From JBDHWG01 sp046328525 (GTDB taxonomy: Bacteria > Chloroflexota > Anaerolineae > Epilineales > JAHCIE01): a stretch of 64,000 nucleotides of DNA. The stretch covers positions 1,240,001-1,304,000 of the forward strand of contig JAXLWK010000003.1 in NCBI GenBank assembly GCA_046328525.1, given 5' to 3'. The translations under genes and the position numbers were made by a program. The notes beneath the pieces were generated by a model. That model saw only the letters and a program-made list of their open reading frames with translations, was not told the origin of the DNA and searched no databases. Below are positions 9,039-17,314 of this stretch, in pieces (position 1 is the first letter of the stretch; every line of letters starts with the position of its first letter).

Positions 9039-10046
9039 TTACGCGCTGTAACCGTCGGAGAACACTTCGATCATGAGGTACGGGTCGCCGAGGGGGTAGA
9101 GCACCGGACACGTGCAGCCGTTGGCGACATACTCGCGCACCTTCGTCTTGACCTCTTCCGGCGTTCCGCTGGCCGTAATCCGCTGCACCAAGTCATCGGG
9201 GACGAGGGGCATCGCGGCCTTGATCTGTTCCTTCGTCGCCGGCCAGCCCAGGATGCTCTGAATCTGCTTGACCACATCCTCGCTCACGCCGCTCGCCTTG
9301 GCGATGTGCGGCTGCTGCGCCAGGTACTGGGTCAGCAGGCCGCGCGCGCCGTCCAGCGCCTGGGCGCGGTCGGTGTGCACGGAGCAGACGACGAGTTGAG
9401 GGCGGTCAATGTCGTCCAGCGTTCGCCCGACGCGGGCGGCGCCGGCACGCAGCGCCGCGAGAGCCTCGTGATTATACTCCGGTGGCACGCAGTAGTTAAG
9501 CAGAGCGCCATCGGCAATCTCGCCGGTCAGCTCCATCATCTTCAGCCCGGTCGCGCCAATCATGATGGGCACATGGCGCGGCTCGCGGCGGCCGTGCACG
9601 ACGTCCAGCTCGACGCCGGTGACGTTGTGGAACTCGCCGTGAAACGTGACGTTCTCCATGTTCAGCAAGCGGCGCATGACCTCGATGGTCTCGGCCATCG
9701 CTTTGAGCGGCTTGCGGCGCTCGATGCCGACGTTGGCGGCGAGCGGATCCCACCACGCGCCAATGCCGCAGATGATGCGGTCGGGAGCAAGGTCGTCCAG
9801 GGTGAGGAAGGTCGCGGCCAGAAGCCCAATATTGCGGGTCCAGTTGTTGATGACGCCTGAGCCGATCTTGATGCGCTCCGTCACCGCGGCGAACGCAGCC
9901 ATCGGCACAATGGCATCGCGCACCAGGCGGCTTTCCGCCTGCCACACCGCCTCGAAGCCGTGCTTTTCGGCATATTGCGCCAGCTGCATCCCCTCCCGAA
10001 GGTCGTGAGCGTCTTGAAGGTAGAGGGCGACTCGGTCTTGGCTCAT
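9039..10046 (-). CDS. LLM-class F420-type oxidoreductase (Mer-like)
   Basis: 335 residues of the luciferase-like TIM-barrel family. Relatives include methylene-tetrahydromethanopterin reductase and F420-dependent dehydrogenases, which use a deazaflavin or FMN. Signatures seen are AEKHGFEAVWQAES, TERIKIGSGVINNWTRN, a long GIGAWWDPLAANVGIER loop, PIMIGATGLKMMEL and a C-terminal EEVKTKVREYVANG. ATG at 10046 has AAGGAG seven bases ahead; the longer in-frame option has no such site. It precedes the molybdenum hydroxylase on the same strand, so they probably share a transcript. F420 use is inferred from the family, not shown. Confidence 0.88.
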   Translation of the reverse strand: MSQDRVALYLQDAHDLREGMQLAQYAEKHGFEAVWQAESRLVRDAIVPMAAFAAVTERIKIGSGVINNWTRNIGLLAATFLTLDDLAPDRIICGIGAWWDPLAANVGIERRKPLKAMAETIEVMRRLLNMENVTFHGEFHNVTGVELDVVHGRREPRHVPIMIGATGLKMMELTGEIADGALLNYCVPPEYNHEALAALRAGAARVGRTLDDIDRPQLVVCSVHTDRAQALDGARGLLTQYLAQQPHIAKASGVSEDVVKQIQSILGWPATKEQIKAAMPLVPDDLVQRITASGTPEEVKTKVREYVANGCTCPVLYPLGDPYLMIEVFSDGYSA

Positions 10047-10137
10047 GGTGAAGCTCCTTTGCTTGTCTGAGTTGGCGGCCTGAAGTTTAAACGTTCTGCG
10101 GCGATTCTTCAAGCCCGGCGCGGCGGCGGCGACGACG

Positions 10138-10165
10138 TTGACAGATTTCAAATGGATGCTATCAT
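10138..10165 (+). promoter_or_regulatory. sigma-70-like promoter
   Basis: TTGACA (10138-10143), a 16-base spacer and TATCAT (10160-10165), 45 bases before the secreted protein gene at 10210. Confidence 0.6.
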
Positions 10166-10209
10166 CCAGCCCACCCAGCCGTTTTCGATGACGTGTCAGG
10201 AGTTAGCCT

Positions 10210-11841
10210 ATGTTTACCCGCCGACTGTTCTACCCCATGCTTTGCGCGCTGGCCCTGCTTTCCTTCAGCGTCTCCTACCTGGCTCTCTCGTCGCAACCGG
10301 CCTCGGCCGCCCGGCCCTCGGAGGCCGCCAGCGACACCTCCACGCCCACCGCCACATCTACGACCGCGCCGGGCGGATGCCCCACGGTGACGCCGACGGC
10401 GTTGTTCACCATCGTCTACGGCCGGGTTGAGCTGAACGGCCAGCCCGCCCCGGACGGCTCCGTCGTCGAGGCCCTCAACCCACGCGGCGACGTCGTGGGC
10501 TGCGCCATCGTGTCGAGCGGCACGCCTGGTCTGTACGGCTTCATGCTCGTCTATGGCGAGGATCCAGCCACGATACCGCCGACGCCCGGCATGCGCATCA
10601 ACGAGCCGATCGCGTTCCGCGTCAATAACCTGTCCGCCACCGCCGCCCCTGTGCTTGGCTGGACGGACGATGCCGACATCCACCGCGTCGACCTGCAAGC
10701 GCACGCGGCCCCAACGGTCACAGCGACGCCGACCGTCACCGAGACGCCCAGCCCAACCGACACGGCGACGGCGACCGACACGGCGACGGTCACTCCGACC
10801 GCGACGGTCACCGAGACCCCGACGCCAACGCTCACCGCCACGGACACGCCCACCGCGACAGTCACCGAGACCCTGACCCCGACAGCGACAGTCACAGCAA
10901 CCGCCAGCCCGTCGGCCACCGAGACGGCGACGCCAACGGAAACGGCGACGAGCACCGTGTCGCCAACGGAGACGGAGACGCCGACCGTTACCGCTACCAC
11001 GACGGACACACCCAGCGTCACACCGACGCCGACCATCGCAGAGATGAGCACGCCGACCGAGACGGCCACGGCGACGATTGCCGTGACTAAGACGGCGACA
11101 GCGACTGCGACGCCGGCCGCCACCGACACGGCCACGCCGACGCCCACCGCGACCGAAACGCCGCTTGGCTGCCTCCCGATCCGCCCGACGTCGTCCTACA
11201 CCATCGCCTACGGCCGCGTCGAGCTGGAGGGGCAGCCGGCCCCGGCCGGCGCGGTGATTGAGGCCTACAGCCCGCGCGGCGCCGCGGTCGGCTGCTTCAT
11301 TGTCGGCGCCGACACGCCGGGCCTGTATGGCTTCATGTTCATCTACGGCGAGGATGATACGGCGATCCCGCCCGCGCCCGGCATGCGCCCCGGCGAGATG
11401 GTCCAGTTCTATGTCAACGGCCTGCCGGCCCTGGCGATCCCGCCGCTCGTGTGGCAAGACGACAAGGACCTGCACCGCGCGGACCTCGTGGCATCCTCCG
11501 GGCCGCTGCCCACACTGACGCCGACACTGACCAGCACGCTGACCGCCACGCCGACAGTCACCGCGACGGCGACGGCCACTGTAACCGCGACGGCCAGCGA
11601 GACGCCGACGCATACGCCTTCGGTCACTGTCACGCCGACGGCGACGGCGACAGTGACGGCCACGCCCTCGGGGACCGCCACGCCGACGCCCAGCCGCACC
11701 GCGACGGCCACCGCTACCGCCACGCCGACGCCCAGCCGCACCGCGACGGCCACCGCTACCGCCACGCCGACGCCGACTCAGACACCGCCACCCCATCGGC
11801 AGTTCTTCCCACTGATCATGAAGAACGCCGCGTTACCCTAG
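10210..11841 (+). CDS. secreted Thr/Pro-rich protein with two repeated domains
   Basis: 543 residues. A Sec-type signal peptide (RRLFYPMLCALALLSFSVSY, cleavage near ASA at ~35) is followed by two copies of a ~100-residue beta-rich domain. Each copy opens with a Cys and FTIVYGRVELNGQPAPDGS or TIAYGRVELEGQPAPAGA, and each has a second Cys and GLYGFM. Copy 1 covers about residues 57-157 and copy 2 about 318-420. Long Thr/Pro/Ala linkers (TPTATVTETPTPT type) separate and follow them. The protein ends with PHRQFFPLIMKNAALP, a hydrophobic tail resembling endings I know from secreted Chloroflexota proteins, possibly a sorting signal. The ATG has CAGGAG at 10197-10202. The role is unknown; a cell-surface or matrix protein is most likely. 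Confidence 0.82.
   Translation: MFTRRLFYPMLCALALLSFSVSYLALSSQPASAARPSEAASDTSTPTATSTTAPGGCPTVTPTALFTIVYGRVELNGQPAPDGSVVEALNPRGDVVGCAIVSSGTPGLYGFMLVYGEDPATIPPTPGMRINEPIAFRVNNLSATAAPVLGWTDDADIHRVDLQAHAAPTVTATPTVTETPSPTDTATATDTATVTPTATVTETPTPTLTATDTPTATVTETLTPTATVTATASPSATETATPTETATSTVSPTETETPTVTATTTDTPSVTPTPTIAEMSTPTETATATIAVTKTATATATPAATDTATPTPTATETPLGCLPIRPTSSYTIAYGRVELEGQPAPAGAVIEAYSPRGAAVGCFIVGADTPGLYGFMFIYGEDDTAIPPAPGMRPGEMVQFYVNGLPALAIPPLVWQDDKDLHRADLVASSGPLPTLTPTLTSTLTATPTVTATATATVTATASETPTHTPSVTVTPTATATVTATPSGTATPTPSRTATATATATPTPSRTATATATATPTPTQTPPPHRQFFPLIMKNAALP
11677..11772 (+). repeat. 42-base exact tandem repeat inside the Thr-rich linker
   Basis: Two identical 42-base units (11677-11718, 11719-11760) and the first 12 bases of a third. 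They encode a 14-residue unit of the type ATPTPSRTATATAT. Recent slippage or duplication within the coding linker. Confidence 0.9.
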
Positions 11842-11851
11842 AGGGAGGAGG

Positions 11852-11947
11852 TTGTCGCCCCTTCGCCAGGCTCAGGGCAAGCTCTGAGCGCAGCGAAGGG
11901 CCCTCGAAGCCGCCGGGATGCTTCGCTTCGCTCAGCATGACAGCCCA
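11852..11947. repeat. MITE-like dispersed repeat, copy 2 (family A)
   Basis: Starts TTGTCGCCCCTTCGCCAGG, continues with GGCAAGCTCTGAGC and CGAAGGGCCCTCGAAG, and ends CTCAGCATGACAGCCC. It matches the reverse complement of 2478-2600 but lacks the outer AAACTTC arms. Confidence 0.75.
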
Positions 11948-11956
11948 GGGTTATTG

Positions 11957-11983
11957 AGAGCCGACTGAAGTCGGCGCTACGAG
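11957..11983. repeat. partial copy of the CGACTGAAGTCG repeat (family C)
   Basis: CCGACTGAAGTCGG (11961-11974) followed by CGCTACGAG resembles one arm of the fuller copies at 17182-17236 and 62175-62230. Confidence 0.5.
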
Positions 11984-12097
11984 GAATGGGGATGTCGTCG
12001 AATCGAAGCGCGGCGCAAGAACCTTGCGCCGCGCTTTCCGATATCCGCATGCCTCACCGCCCGGGGGATGCGAGCAGGCCGCGAGGCAGCCAACGTG

Positions 12098-13099
12098 CTA
12101 GGTGACAACAGGCTGCTTCGAGCGGCGAATGCGCTGGAGCGCCTCGGTCGGCGGCGCGAACGGGAGCTGCGTCAGGTCGTTATACTTGCGCAGCAGGTGA
12201 TAGGTCAGGAGGAGCTGCGCCAGGGCCAGCGGCGGGCTGTGCCGAATCCCCGTGCGGTCCTGGTAGTCGCCGAACTCCTCGTCGGCGACCGGCCGCATCT
12301 CCGGGAGATGCTGCCAGATCGCGTTCTCCATCTCGATGGCGTGCGGGGCGGCGACTGTCCCGTCAATCTCCAGGATGTCCACCGGCCGCCCGCTGTCACG
12401 CCCCAGCCCCAGCCGAATCCCGAAGTCTGGGTGTTGATCGCTCTCCAGCAGGTAGGTCAGGTCAGGGTGCGGGATGGTCGGCCGCAGCGTGAGGCGGACG
12501 TTGAGCGTCGGCCCGGCCTCCTCGGGCGGCGTCCCCTCCGGCGGGTAGAAGCGCACCGCGATGTCGGCATAAGCGCGCTGCGGGCGGATGAAGTCGCGCG
12601 AGTCCGGCTCGCGCCGCTCCAGCTCCTTCAGCACCTGCTCCGGGGTATAGCCGCGCTTGGTCGTGTCGCGGCGGATCTTCCAGACGGTGCGGAGATCCTC
12701 CGGCGGGTCCAGAAACACCTTGACATCGAAGAACTGGCGCATGTTGGGCGTGGAGTAGCCCAGCAAGCCCTCGACGATCACGAACTCGCGCGGCTGCACA
12801 TACTCCGGCCGCACCAGGGTGCCATTGCGGTGATCGTAGACCGGCTTGAGAATGGGTTGGCCGTAGTGCAGCCGCTCAAGCTGCAACTCCATGATGTCTA
12901 CATAGTTGCAATCCGGGTGAAGCGCGGAGATGTTGCGCTCCGCCCGCTCTTTACGGTCGTATTTGTGATAGTCATCCGTGCAGACGTGGGTGACGCGCTC
13001 TGGCCCCAGGATGTTGACGAGGCCCTTCGTCAGCGTCGTCTTGCCCGCCGCGCTATCACCCACAATGCCGAGAATAATCGGCCGGCGTCCTTTTTGCAT
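12098..13099 (-). CDS. prk: phosphoribulokinase
   Basis: 333 residues. It phosphorylates ribulose-5-phosphate to ribulose-1,5-bisphosphate, the RuBisCO substrate. The P-loop GDSAAGKTTLTKG is at ~14-26. TDDYHKYDRKER gives the catalytic-base Asp region, with NYVDIMELQLERL, PVYDHRNGT and VIVEGLLGYS (Walker B-like). RRDTTKRGYTPEQVLKELERR is the regulatory and substrate-binding Arg segment. The length fits the bacterial family rather than the longer plant type, and no CP12-linked Cys pair is obvious. It is the last gene of cbbL-cbbS-cbbX-prk, starting 24 bases after the cbbX stop with GGAGGG upstream. GTP/ATP preference cannot be read. Confidence 0.95.
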   Translation of the reverse strand: MQKGRRPIILGIVGDSAAGKTTLTKGLVNILGPERVTHVCTDDYHKYDRKERAERNISALHPDCNYVDIMELQLERLHYGQPILKPVYDHRNGTLVRPEYVQPREFVIVEGLLGYSTPNMRQFFDVKVFLDPPEDLRTVWKIRRDTTKRGYTPEQVLKELERREPDSRDFIRPQRAYADIAVRFYPPEGTPPEEAGPTLNVRLTLRPTIPHPDLTYLLESDQHPDFGIRLGLGRDSGRPVDILEIDGTVAAPHAIEMENAIWQHLPEMRPVADEEFGDYQDRTGIRHSPPLALAQLLLTYHLLRKYNDLTQLPFAPPTEALQRIRRSKQPVVT

Positions 13100-13123
13100 A
13101 CGGGTATGCCCTCCGGTGGGCAG

Positions 13124-14041
13124 TTACGCGCCGTTGACGCCCTCGTCCGAGTCCAGACCACCACTGAAAACGCGGCTGGCGCGGATGTCGGCGGCATCAA
13201 TGCGTGTTAGTTCGTCACGGCTTACGCGCCCGCCGTGCGCCATCAGGCGGTTCGCCTGGCGCAGCTTGATGCGGTCTATCGCGTTGCGCACGCTACGCGC
13301 GTTGGCGAAGTGCGGCTGCTGGATGCGCAGCGTCAGGTATTCAGCAAACGCCCCACGGGCCGCGTCGTCAAAGTGATACCTCTGCTGTTCGAGCATCAGA
13401 TCGGCGATCGCCATCAGCTCGTCGAGCGAGTAGTCGGGGAAGTCCAGATGGTGGGCGATGCGCGAGTGGAAGCCGGGGTTGGACTGAAAGAAGGTGTCCA
13501 TGCGGTCCTTGTAGCCCGCCAGGATCACCACCAGGTCCTCGCGCTGATTCTCCATCACCTGGAGCAGCATCTCAATGGCCTCCTGCCCGTAGTCGCGTTC
13601 ATTCTCAGGCCGATACAGGTAGTAGGCTTCATCAATGAACAACACACCGCCCATCGCCCGCTTGAGCACTTCCTTGGTCTTGGGCGCGGTGTGTCCCACG
13701 TATTGCCCCACCAGGTCATCGCGCGTCGCCACCACGAGATGGCCGCGCCGCACATAGCCAAGATGCTGGAGGATCTTCGCCATGCGCACGGCCACCGTAG
13801 TCTTGCCGGTGCCCGGCCGGCCGGTGAAGCTCATGTGGAGCGAGGGCCGCTCCGTGCCGAGGTCCATCTGCTCGCGTAGACGGGCGACCAGGAGCAACGC
13901 CGCGATCTCCCGCAGGCGCGTCTTCACCGGCTTGAGGCCGACCAGATCGCGGTCTAGCTCATCCAGAATGTCCTGGACGTTCGAGTCGCGGTAAACCGCG
14001 TCCAGGTCAATGAGTGTGTCAATGGTATCAACGTCGGTCAT
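13124..14041 (-). CDS. cbbX: CbbX, red-type RuBisCO activase
   Basis: 305 residues, a AAA+ ATPase that frees inhibited red-type RuBisCO by pulling on the large-subunit C-terminus. Walker A is GRPGTGKTTVAVRMA (~73-87), the pore-loop region LVGQYVGHTAPKT, Walker B GGVLFIDEAYYLYRP, sensor 1 VVILAGYKDRMD, and arginine-finger and sensor segments follow (NPGFHSRIAHHLDF, FANARSVRNAIDRIKLRQ). The length matches the proteobacterial protein. Its place after cbbS and before prk is the classic order of form IC operons. ATG 14041 has GAGGTG just ahead. CbbX presence supports the red-type call for the RuBisCO next to it. Confidence 0.96.
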   Translation of the reverse strand: MTDVDTIDTLIDLDAVYRDSNVQDILDELDRDLVGLKPVKTRLREIAALLLVARLREQMDLGTERPSLHMSFTGRPGTGKTTVAVRMAKILQHLGYVRRGHLVVATRDDLVGQYVGHTAPKTKEVLKRAMGGVLFIDEAYYLYRPENERDYGQEAIEMLLQVMENQREDLVVILAGYKDRMDTFFQSNPGFHSRIAHHLDFPDYSLDELMAIADLMLEQQRYHFDDAARGAFAEYLTLRIQQPHFANARSVRNAIDRIKLRQANRLMAHGGRVSRDELTRIDAADIRASRVFSGGLDSDEGVNGA

Positions 14042-14098
14042 AGCACCTCAGCCCAGGCGCAGGCCCACACGCTGCGTAGGCCTGCGCGTTGGCGTGAC

Positions 14099-14518
14099 CT
14101 ACCCGTATCGCTCGCCGCTGGGCCTGGTGGCCGCGTAGGAGCGAATGGTGTAGCGGATCTGCCGGTCGTGTCCCTCCTGACGCTCCAGGTAGAAGCCAGG
14201 CTCTTCCTTCGGGCGATTGACGATGAAGCTGATGGCCGTGGTCTGCCGCCCCAGCCGTCGGTCGTAGCCGTTGACGCGGATGTAGTGATTCGGGAAGCTG
14301 TCGCGGCAGCGATTGATCTCGTTCATGACACCCACGGCATCCTTCAGGTCGAACATGGGCAGGCCCCACAGGTCCCAGTAGGTGTTGCGCGGGTGCGGGT
14401 CGTCGGTGTACTCGACTGACACCGGCCATTCGTTGTCCAGGCAATACTGCACCTGGGCCTTGATCTGATCGTCGGTCAGGTCGGGCAGGTACGAAAAAGT
14501 GCCCTGTGTTATGCGCAT
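14099..14518 (-). CDS. cbbS: RuBisCO small subunit, red type
   Basis: 139 residues. MRITQGTFSYLPDLTDDQI is the conserved N-terminus, followed by EYTDDPHPRNTYWDLWGLPM and EINRCRDSFPNHYIRVNGYD. The C-terminal extension (GFYLERQEGHDRQIRYTIRS) is the beta-hairpin that marks red-type (form IC/ID) small subunits and lines the central channel of the L8S8 hexadecamer. A longer frame runs upstream, but ATG 14518 with AGGAG seven bases ahead fits the family start. It lies 16 bases after the cbbL stop, so the two are co-translated. Confidence 0.96.
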   Translation of the reverse strand: MRITQGTFSYLPDLTDDQIKAQVQYCLDNEWPVSVEYTDDPHPRNTYWDLWGLPMFDLKDAVGVMNEINRCRDSFPNHYIRVNGYDRRLGRQTTAISFIVNRPKEEPGFYLERQEGHDRQIRYTIRSYAATRPSGERYG

Positions 14519-14534
14519 AGTCGTCTCCTGTGCC

Positions 14535-15980
14535 TTAGAAGGAAGGCGTGACCACGACATCCGGCGTGTCGGTGGACTCGAAGTTGAACGTGACGTCCTT
14601 CCAGACTTCCAGGGCCGTGCGCAGAGAGGGGGACCAGCGCGCGGCCCGCGCCAGGATGTCCGGCCCCTCGTTCAGATAATCGCGGCCCTCGTTGCGCGCC
14701 TGGATCATCGCCTCGACGGCGATGCGGTTGGCCGCCGCGCCCTCGGCGATCCCGTCTGGGTGGCCGATGGTGCCGCCGCCAAATTGCAGCACCACGTCCT
14801 CGCCCAGCAGATGCAGCAGTTGGTGCATCTGGCCGGCGTGGATGCCGCCGGAGGCGACGGGCATCGTGCCGGGCATGGACGCCCAGTCCTGCTCGAAGTA
14901 CAGACCCAACAGCGGGTTCGCGTCGAGCTTGTCCTCGCGCAGCGTGTCGTAGTAGCCCTTGACGTTGTTGGGGTCGCCTTCGAGCTTGCCGACGACCGTA
15001 CCGGCGTGAATGTGGTCTACGCCGGCCAGGCGCATCCACTTGGAGATGACGCGGAAGCTCACGCCGTGGGTCTTCTGGCGGGTATAGGTGCTGTGGCCGG
15101 CGCGGTGCAGGTGGAGGATCACGCTGTTGGCGCGCGCCCACTTCGCCATGGACTGAATGGCCGTGTAGCCGATAGTCAGGTCAATCATGATGATGACGCT
15201 GCCAATATCCTTGGCGAAGTTGGCGCGCTCATACATGTCTTCCATCGTCGCGGCCGTCACGTTCATGTAGTGGCCCTTGATCTCGCCGGTCTCAGCCTCC
15301 GCCTTGCTGACCCCCTCCATGCAGAACAGGAAGCGGTCGCGCCAGCGCATGAACGGCTGGCTGTTGATGTTCTCGTCGTCCTTGGTGAAGTCGAGGCCGC
15401 CGCGCAGCGCCTCGTAGACGACGCGGCCGTAGTTGCGCGCCGACAGGCCGAGCTTGGGCTTGACCGTCGCGCCGAGCAGCGGGCGGCCGTACTTGTTGAG
15501 GTACTCGCGCTCCATCACGATGCCGTTGGCCGGCCCCTGGAACGTCTTGGTGTAGTGCGGCGGGATCCGCATGTCCTCGAGGCGCAGGGATTTTAGCGCC
15601 TTGAAGCCAAAGACGTTGCCGATGATGGACGAGGTCAGGTTGGCGATGGAGCCTTCCTCGAACAGGTCCAGGGCATAGGCGATGTAGGCGATGTACTGGT
15701 CGCTCCCCGGCACCGGGACGACCTTGTAGCACTTGGCCTGGTAGTGTTCGTGAGCGGTCAGACGGTCGGTCCAGACCACGGTCCAGGTCGCGGTGGACGA
15801 CTCACCCGCGACGGCCGCAGCTGCCTCGACCGGCTCGATGCCCTCCTGCGGGACAAAGCGAAATGCGCACAGGATGTCAGTGGGTTTGGGTTCGTAATCC
15901 GCGTCGTAATAACCCATTTCGGCGTAGGGCGTCACGCCAGCCGACCAGCGGCCCTTGTTTCCGTCTGTTGCTTTGGCCAT
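14535..15980 (-). CDS. cbbL: RuBisCO large subunit, form I red type
   Basis: 481 residues. It carboxylates or oxygenates RuBP in the Calvin cycle. Active-site segments are all present: GATVKPKLGLSARNYG (first catalytic Lys), GGLDFTKDDENINSQPF (carbamylated Lys and metal-binding Asp/Glu), HLHRAGHSTYTRQK, loop 6 HAGTVVGKLEGD, and SGGIHAGQMHQL and QFGGGTIGHPDG for phosphate binding. The N-terminus RWSAGVTPYAEMGYYDADYE resembles IC/ID enzymes. ATG 15980 has AGGAGG seven bases ahead. It heads the operon cbbL-cbbS-cbbX-prk. No cbbR regulator lies nearby; the upstream gap holds a weak promoter and an inverted repeat. Confidence 0.97.
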   Translation of the reverse strand: MAKATDGNKGRWSAGVTPYAEMGYYDADYEPKPTDILCAFRFVPQEGIEPVEAAAAVAGESSTATWTVVWTDRLTAHEHYQAKCYKVVPVPGSDQYIAYIAYALDLFEEGSIANLTSSIIGNVFGFKALKSLRLEDMRIPPHYTKTFQGPANGIVMEREYLNKYGRPLLGATVKPKLGLSARNYGRVVYEALRGGLDFTKDDENINSQPFMRWRDRFLFCMEGVSKAEAETGEIKGHYMNVTAATMEDMYERANFAKDIGSVIIMIDLTIGYTAIQSMAKWARANSVILHLHRAGHSTYTRQKTHGVSFRVISKWMRLAGVDHIHAGTVVGKLEGDPNNVKGYYDTLREDKLDANPLLGLYFEQDWASMPGTMPVASGGIHAGQMHQLLHLLGEDVVLQFGGGTIGHPDGIAEGAAANRIAVEAMIQARNEGRDYLNEGPDILARAARWSPSLRTALEVWKDVTFNFESTDTPDVVVTPSF

Positions 15981-16037
15981 AGCAAGACCTCCTAAAAGGT
16001 GGCGAAAAGCGATCAATCAAGCGCATCCCTGTCTCAC

Positions 16038-16067
16038 ATAATACCACGAAATGACGCAAAGCGTAAT
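16038..16067 (-). promoter_or_regulatory. possible cbb promoter with operator-like inverted repeat
   Basis: Reading the minus strand, TATTAT (16038-16043) could be a -10 box for cbbL. About 7 to 24 bases upstream of it lies ATGACGC-AAA-GCGTAAT (16051-16067), an inverted repeat matching at 6 of 7 pairs and placed over the -35 area. The -35 hexamer itself is weak, which suits an activated promoter. Confidence 0.35.
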
Positions 16068-16231
16068 AGACAAATGGGCTGTTTTTTGGTCGAAGGCAGA
16101 ATAGGTTCGCACGTCGGGCAGCCTATTCCTATGGCTAGGCCGCGCCGCCGCGAGTGTAGCCCAGGCACGCCTCTTGCCACCGTGAAAGTAGCCGCGCTGT
16201 GGCAGACAGATCCTGCGGAGGAAGGCCCACG

Positions 16232-17149
16232 ATGCAGACGATCCTTCACGTATCCGATATTCACGCTGGCGCCCCGTTCCGGCCAGACCTGGCAGAGCTG
16301 GTGCACTTCGAGGCCGACGAGCTTCAGCCCGACGTCGTCGTCGTGTCCGGCGACCTGGTGCAGCACGAGTACGTTGACCAGTACCAGCGGGCGCGGCACT
16401 GGCTGGACGGCTTTCATCAGCCGCTCATCGTCATCCCCGGCAACCACGACGTGCCGTTTCGCAACCCGATAGACCGTTTCCTGCGCCCGATGGAGAAGTT
16501 CCGCCGCTACGTCGAGGCCGACCCCAACCCCTTCTTCTATAAGGGCGATCTGGCAGTGCTCGGTCTCAACTCGACGCGCAGCTTCACCATCAAGGGCGGC
16601 AAGTTGGGCGACGCTGAGCTGAACGTCGTGCGCCAGCGCCTCAAGGGCCTGCCGCCCAACGTCTGCCGCGTCATCACCGCCCACCACCACTTTGCGCCGC
16701 CGCCGGGCTTCGGCTCGCAGAGCGTCATCGCCGACGCCAAGCACGCCATCGAGGTCATGGAAGAGTGCGACGTCGAGCTAATCCTGTCCGGCCACATGCA
16801 CGTGTCCTACATCGGCAACACCCTGGACTTCTACCCCACGTCGCGGCACGGCATCATCATCGTTCAGTCCGGGACGACGACCTCGGCGCGCGGCAAGCAG
16901 CGCGAACGCGGCAAAAACTCCTTCAACGTCATTCGCATCCACGAGTTGCACATCTCCATCACACAGCACCTCTACGACGGCCAGGCGAAGCGCTTCCTGC
17001 CCATGAGCCGCCACCTGTTCCCGCGCCGTCTGCCCGGCCCGTACTACCTGCGCGTCGAGGACGCGGCGGCGGCGGAGGTAGCGACGGCGCGGGAGGAGAA
17101 GCAAGTGCAGCAGGCTGTCACTGAGCGCGTCCAGGAGAAACAGACGTAG
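16232..17149 (+). CDS. calcineurin-like metallophosphoesterase
   Basis: 305 residues. All dinuclear-metal motifs of the family are visible: HVSDIHAG (~6-13), VVSGDLVQ, PGNHDVPF, TAHHHFAP and LSGHMHVSY. Such enzymes hydrolyse phosphodiesters or phosphomonoesters, including cAMP, lipid and nucleotide-type substrates; the exact one is not deducible. The C-terminal ~100 residues contain RKGKQRERGK-like basic text and a hydrophilic tail (REEKQVQQAVTERVQEK) likely to be helical. ATG 16232 follows GGAGGAAGG at 16218-16226. It is divergent from the cbb operon across 251 bases and monocistronic as far as visible. Confidence 0.9.
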   Translation: MQTILHVSDIHAGAPFRPDLAELVHFEADELQPDVVVVSGDLVQHEYVDQYQRARHWLDGFHQPLIVIPGNHDVPFRNPIDRFLRPMEKFRRYVEADPNPFFYKGDLAVLGLNSTRSFTIKGGKLGDAELNVVRQRLKGLPPNVCRVITAHHHFAPPPGFGSQSVIADAKHAIEVMEECDVELILSGHMHVSYIGNTLDFYPTSRHGIIIVQSGTTTSARGKQRERGKNSFNVIRIHELHISITQHLYDGQAKRFLPMSRHLFPRRLPGPYYLRVEDAAAAEVATAREEKQVQQAVTERVQEKQT

Positions 17150-17181
17150 CGGTGTGTTTCACGCGCGATGAGAGACATGTG

Positions 17182-17236
17182 GTAGCGACTTCCAGTCGCT
17201 TCTTATCGAGCGCAGACCGACTGAAGTCGTTACTAC
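17182..17236. repeat. dispersed palindromic repeat (family C), copy 1
   Basis: Contains two short hairpins, AGCGACT-TCC-AGTCGCT and CGACT-GA-AGTCG, and ends TTACTAC. Its reverse complement matches 62175-62230 almost base for base (GTAGTNACGACTTCAGTCG at one end, GCGACTGGAAGTCGCTAC at the other). Confidence 0.8.
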
Positions 17237-17244
17237 AGAATGCG

Positions 17245-17273
17245 TTGACAACGGTACAATCCCATGCTACGCT
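17245..17273 (+). promoter_or_regulatory. promoter with consensus -35
   Basis: TTGACA (17245-17250), a 17-base spacer and TACGCT (17268-17273, weak -10), 41 bases before the sugar-acid dehydratase. It directly abuts the family C repeat. Confidence 0.4.
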
Positions 17274-17314
17274 TGCGCCCACTTCACCCCAGCCCACACG
17301 AGGAGAGCGCGGCG

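Noticed and set aside
10720..11780. CRISPR-like or tandem DNA repeat array
   Set aside because: The periodicity is Thr/Pro codon repetition within one open frame; units vary and there are no spacers.
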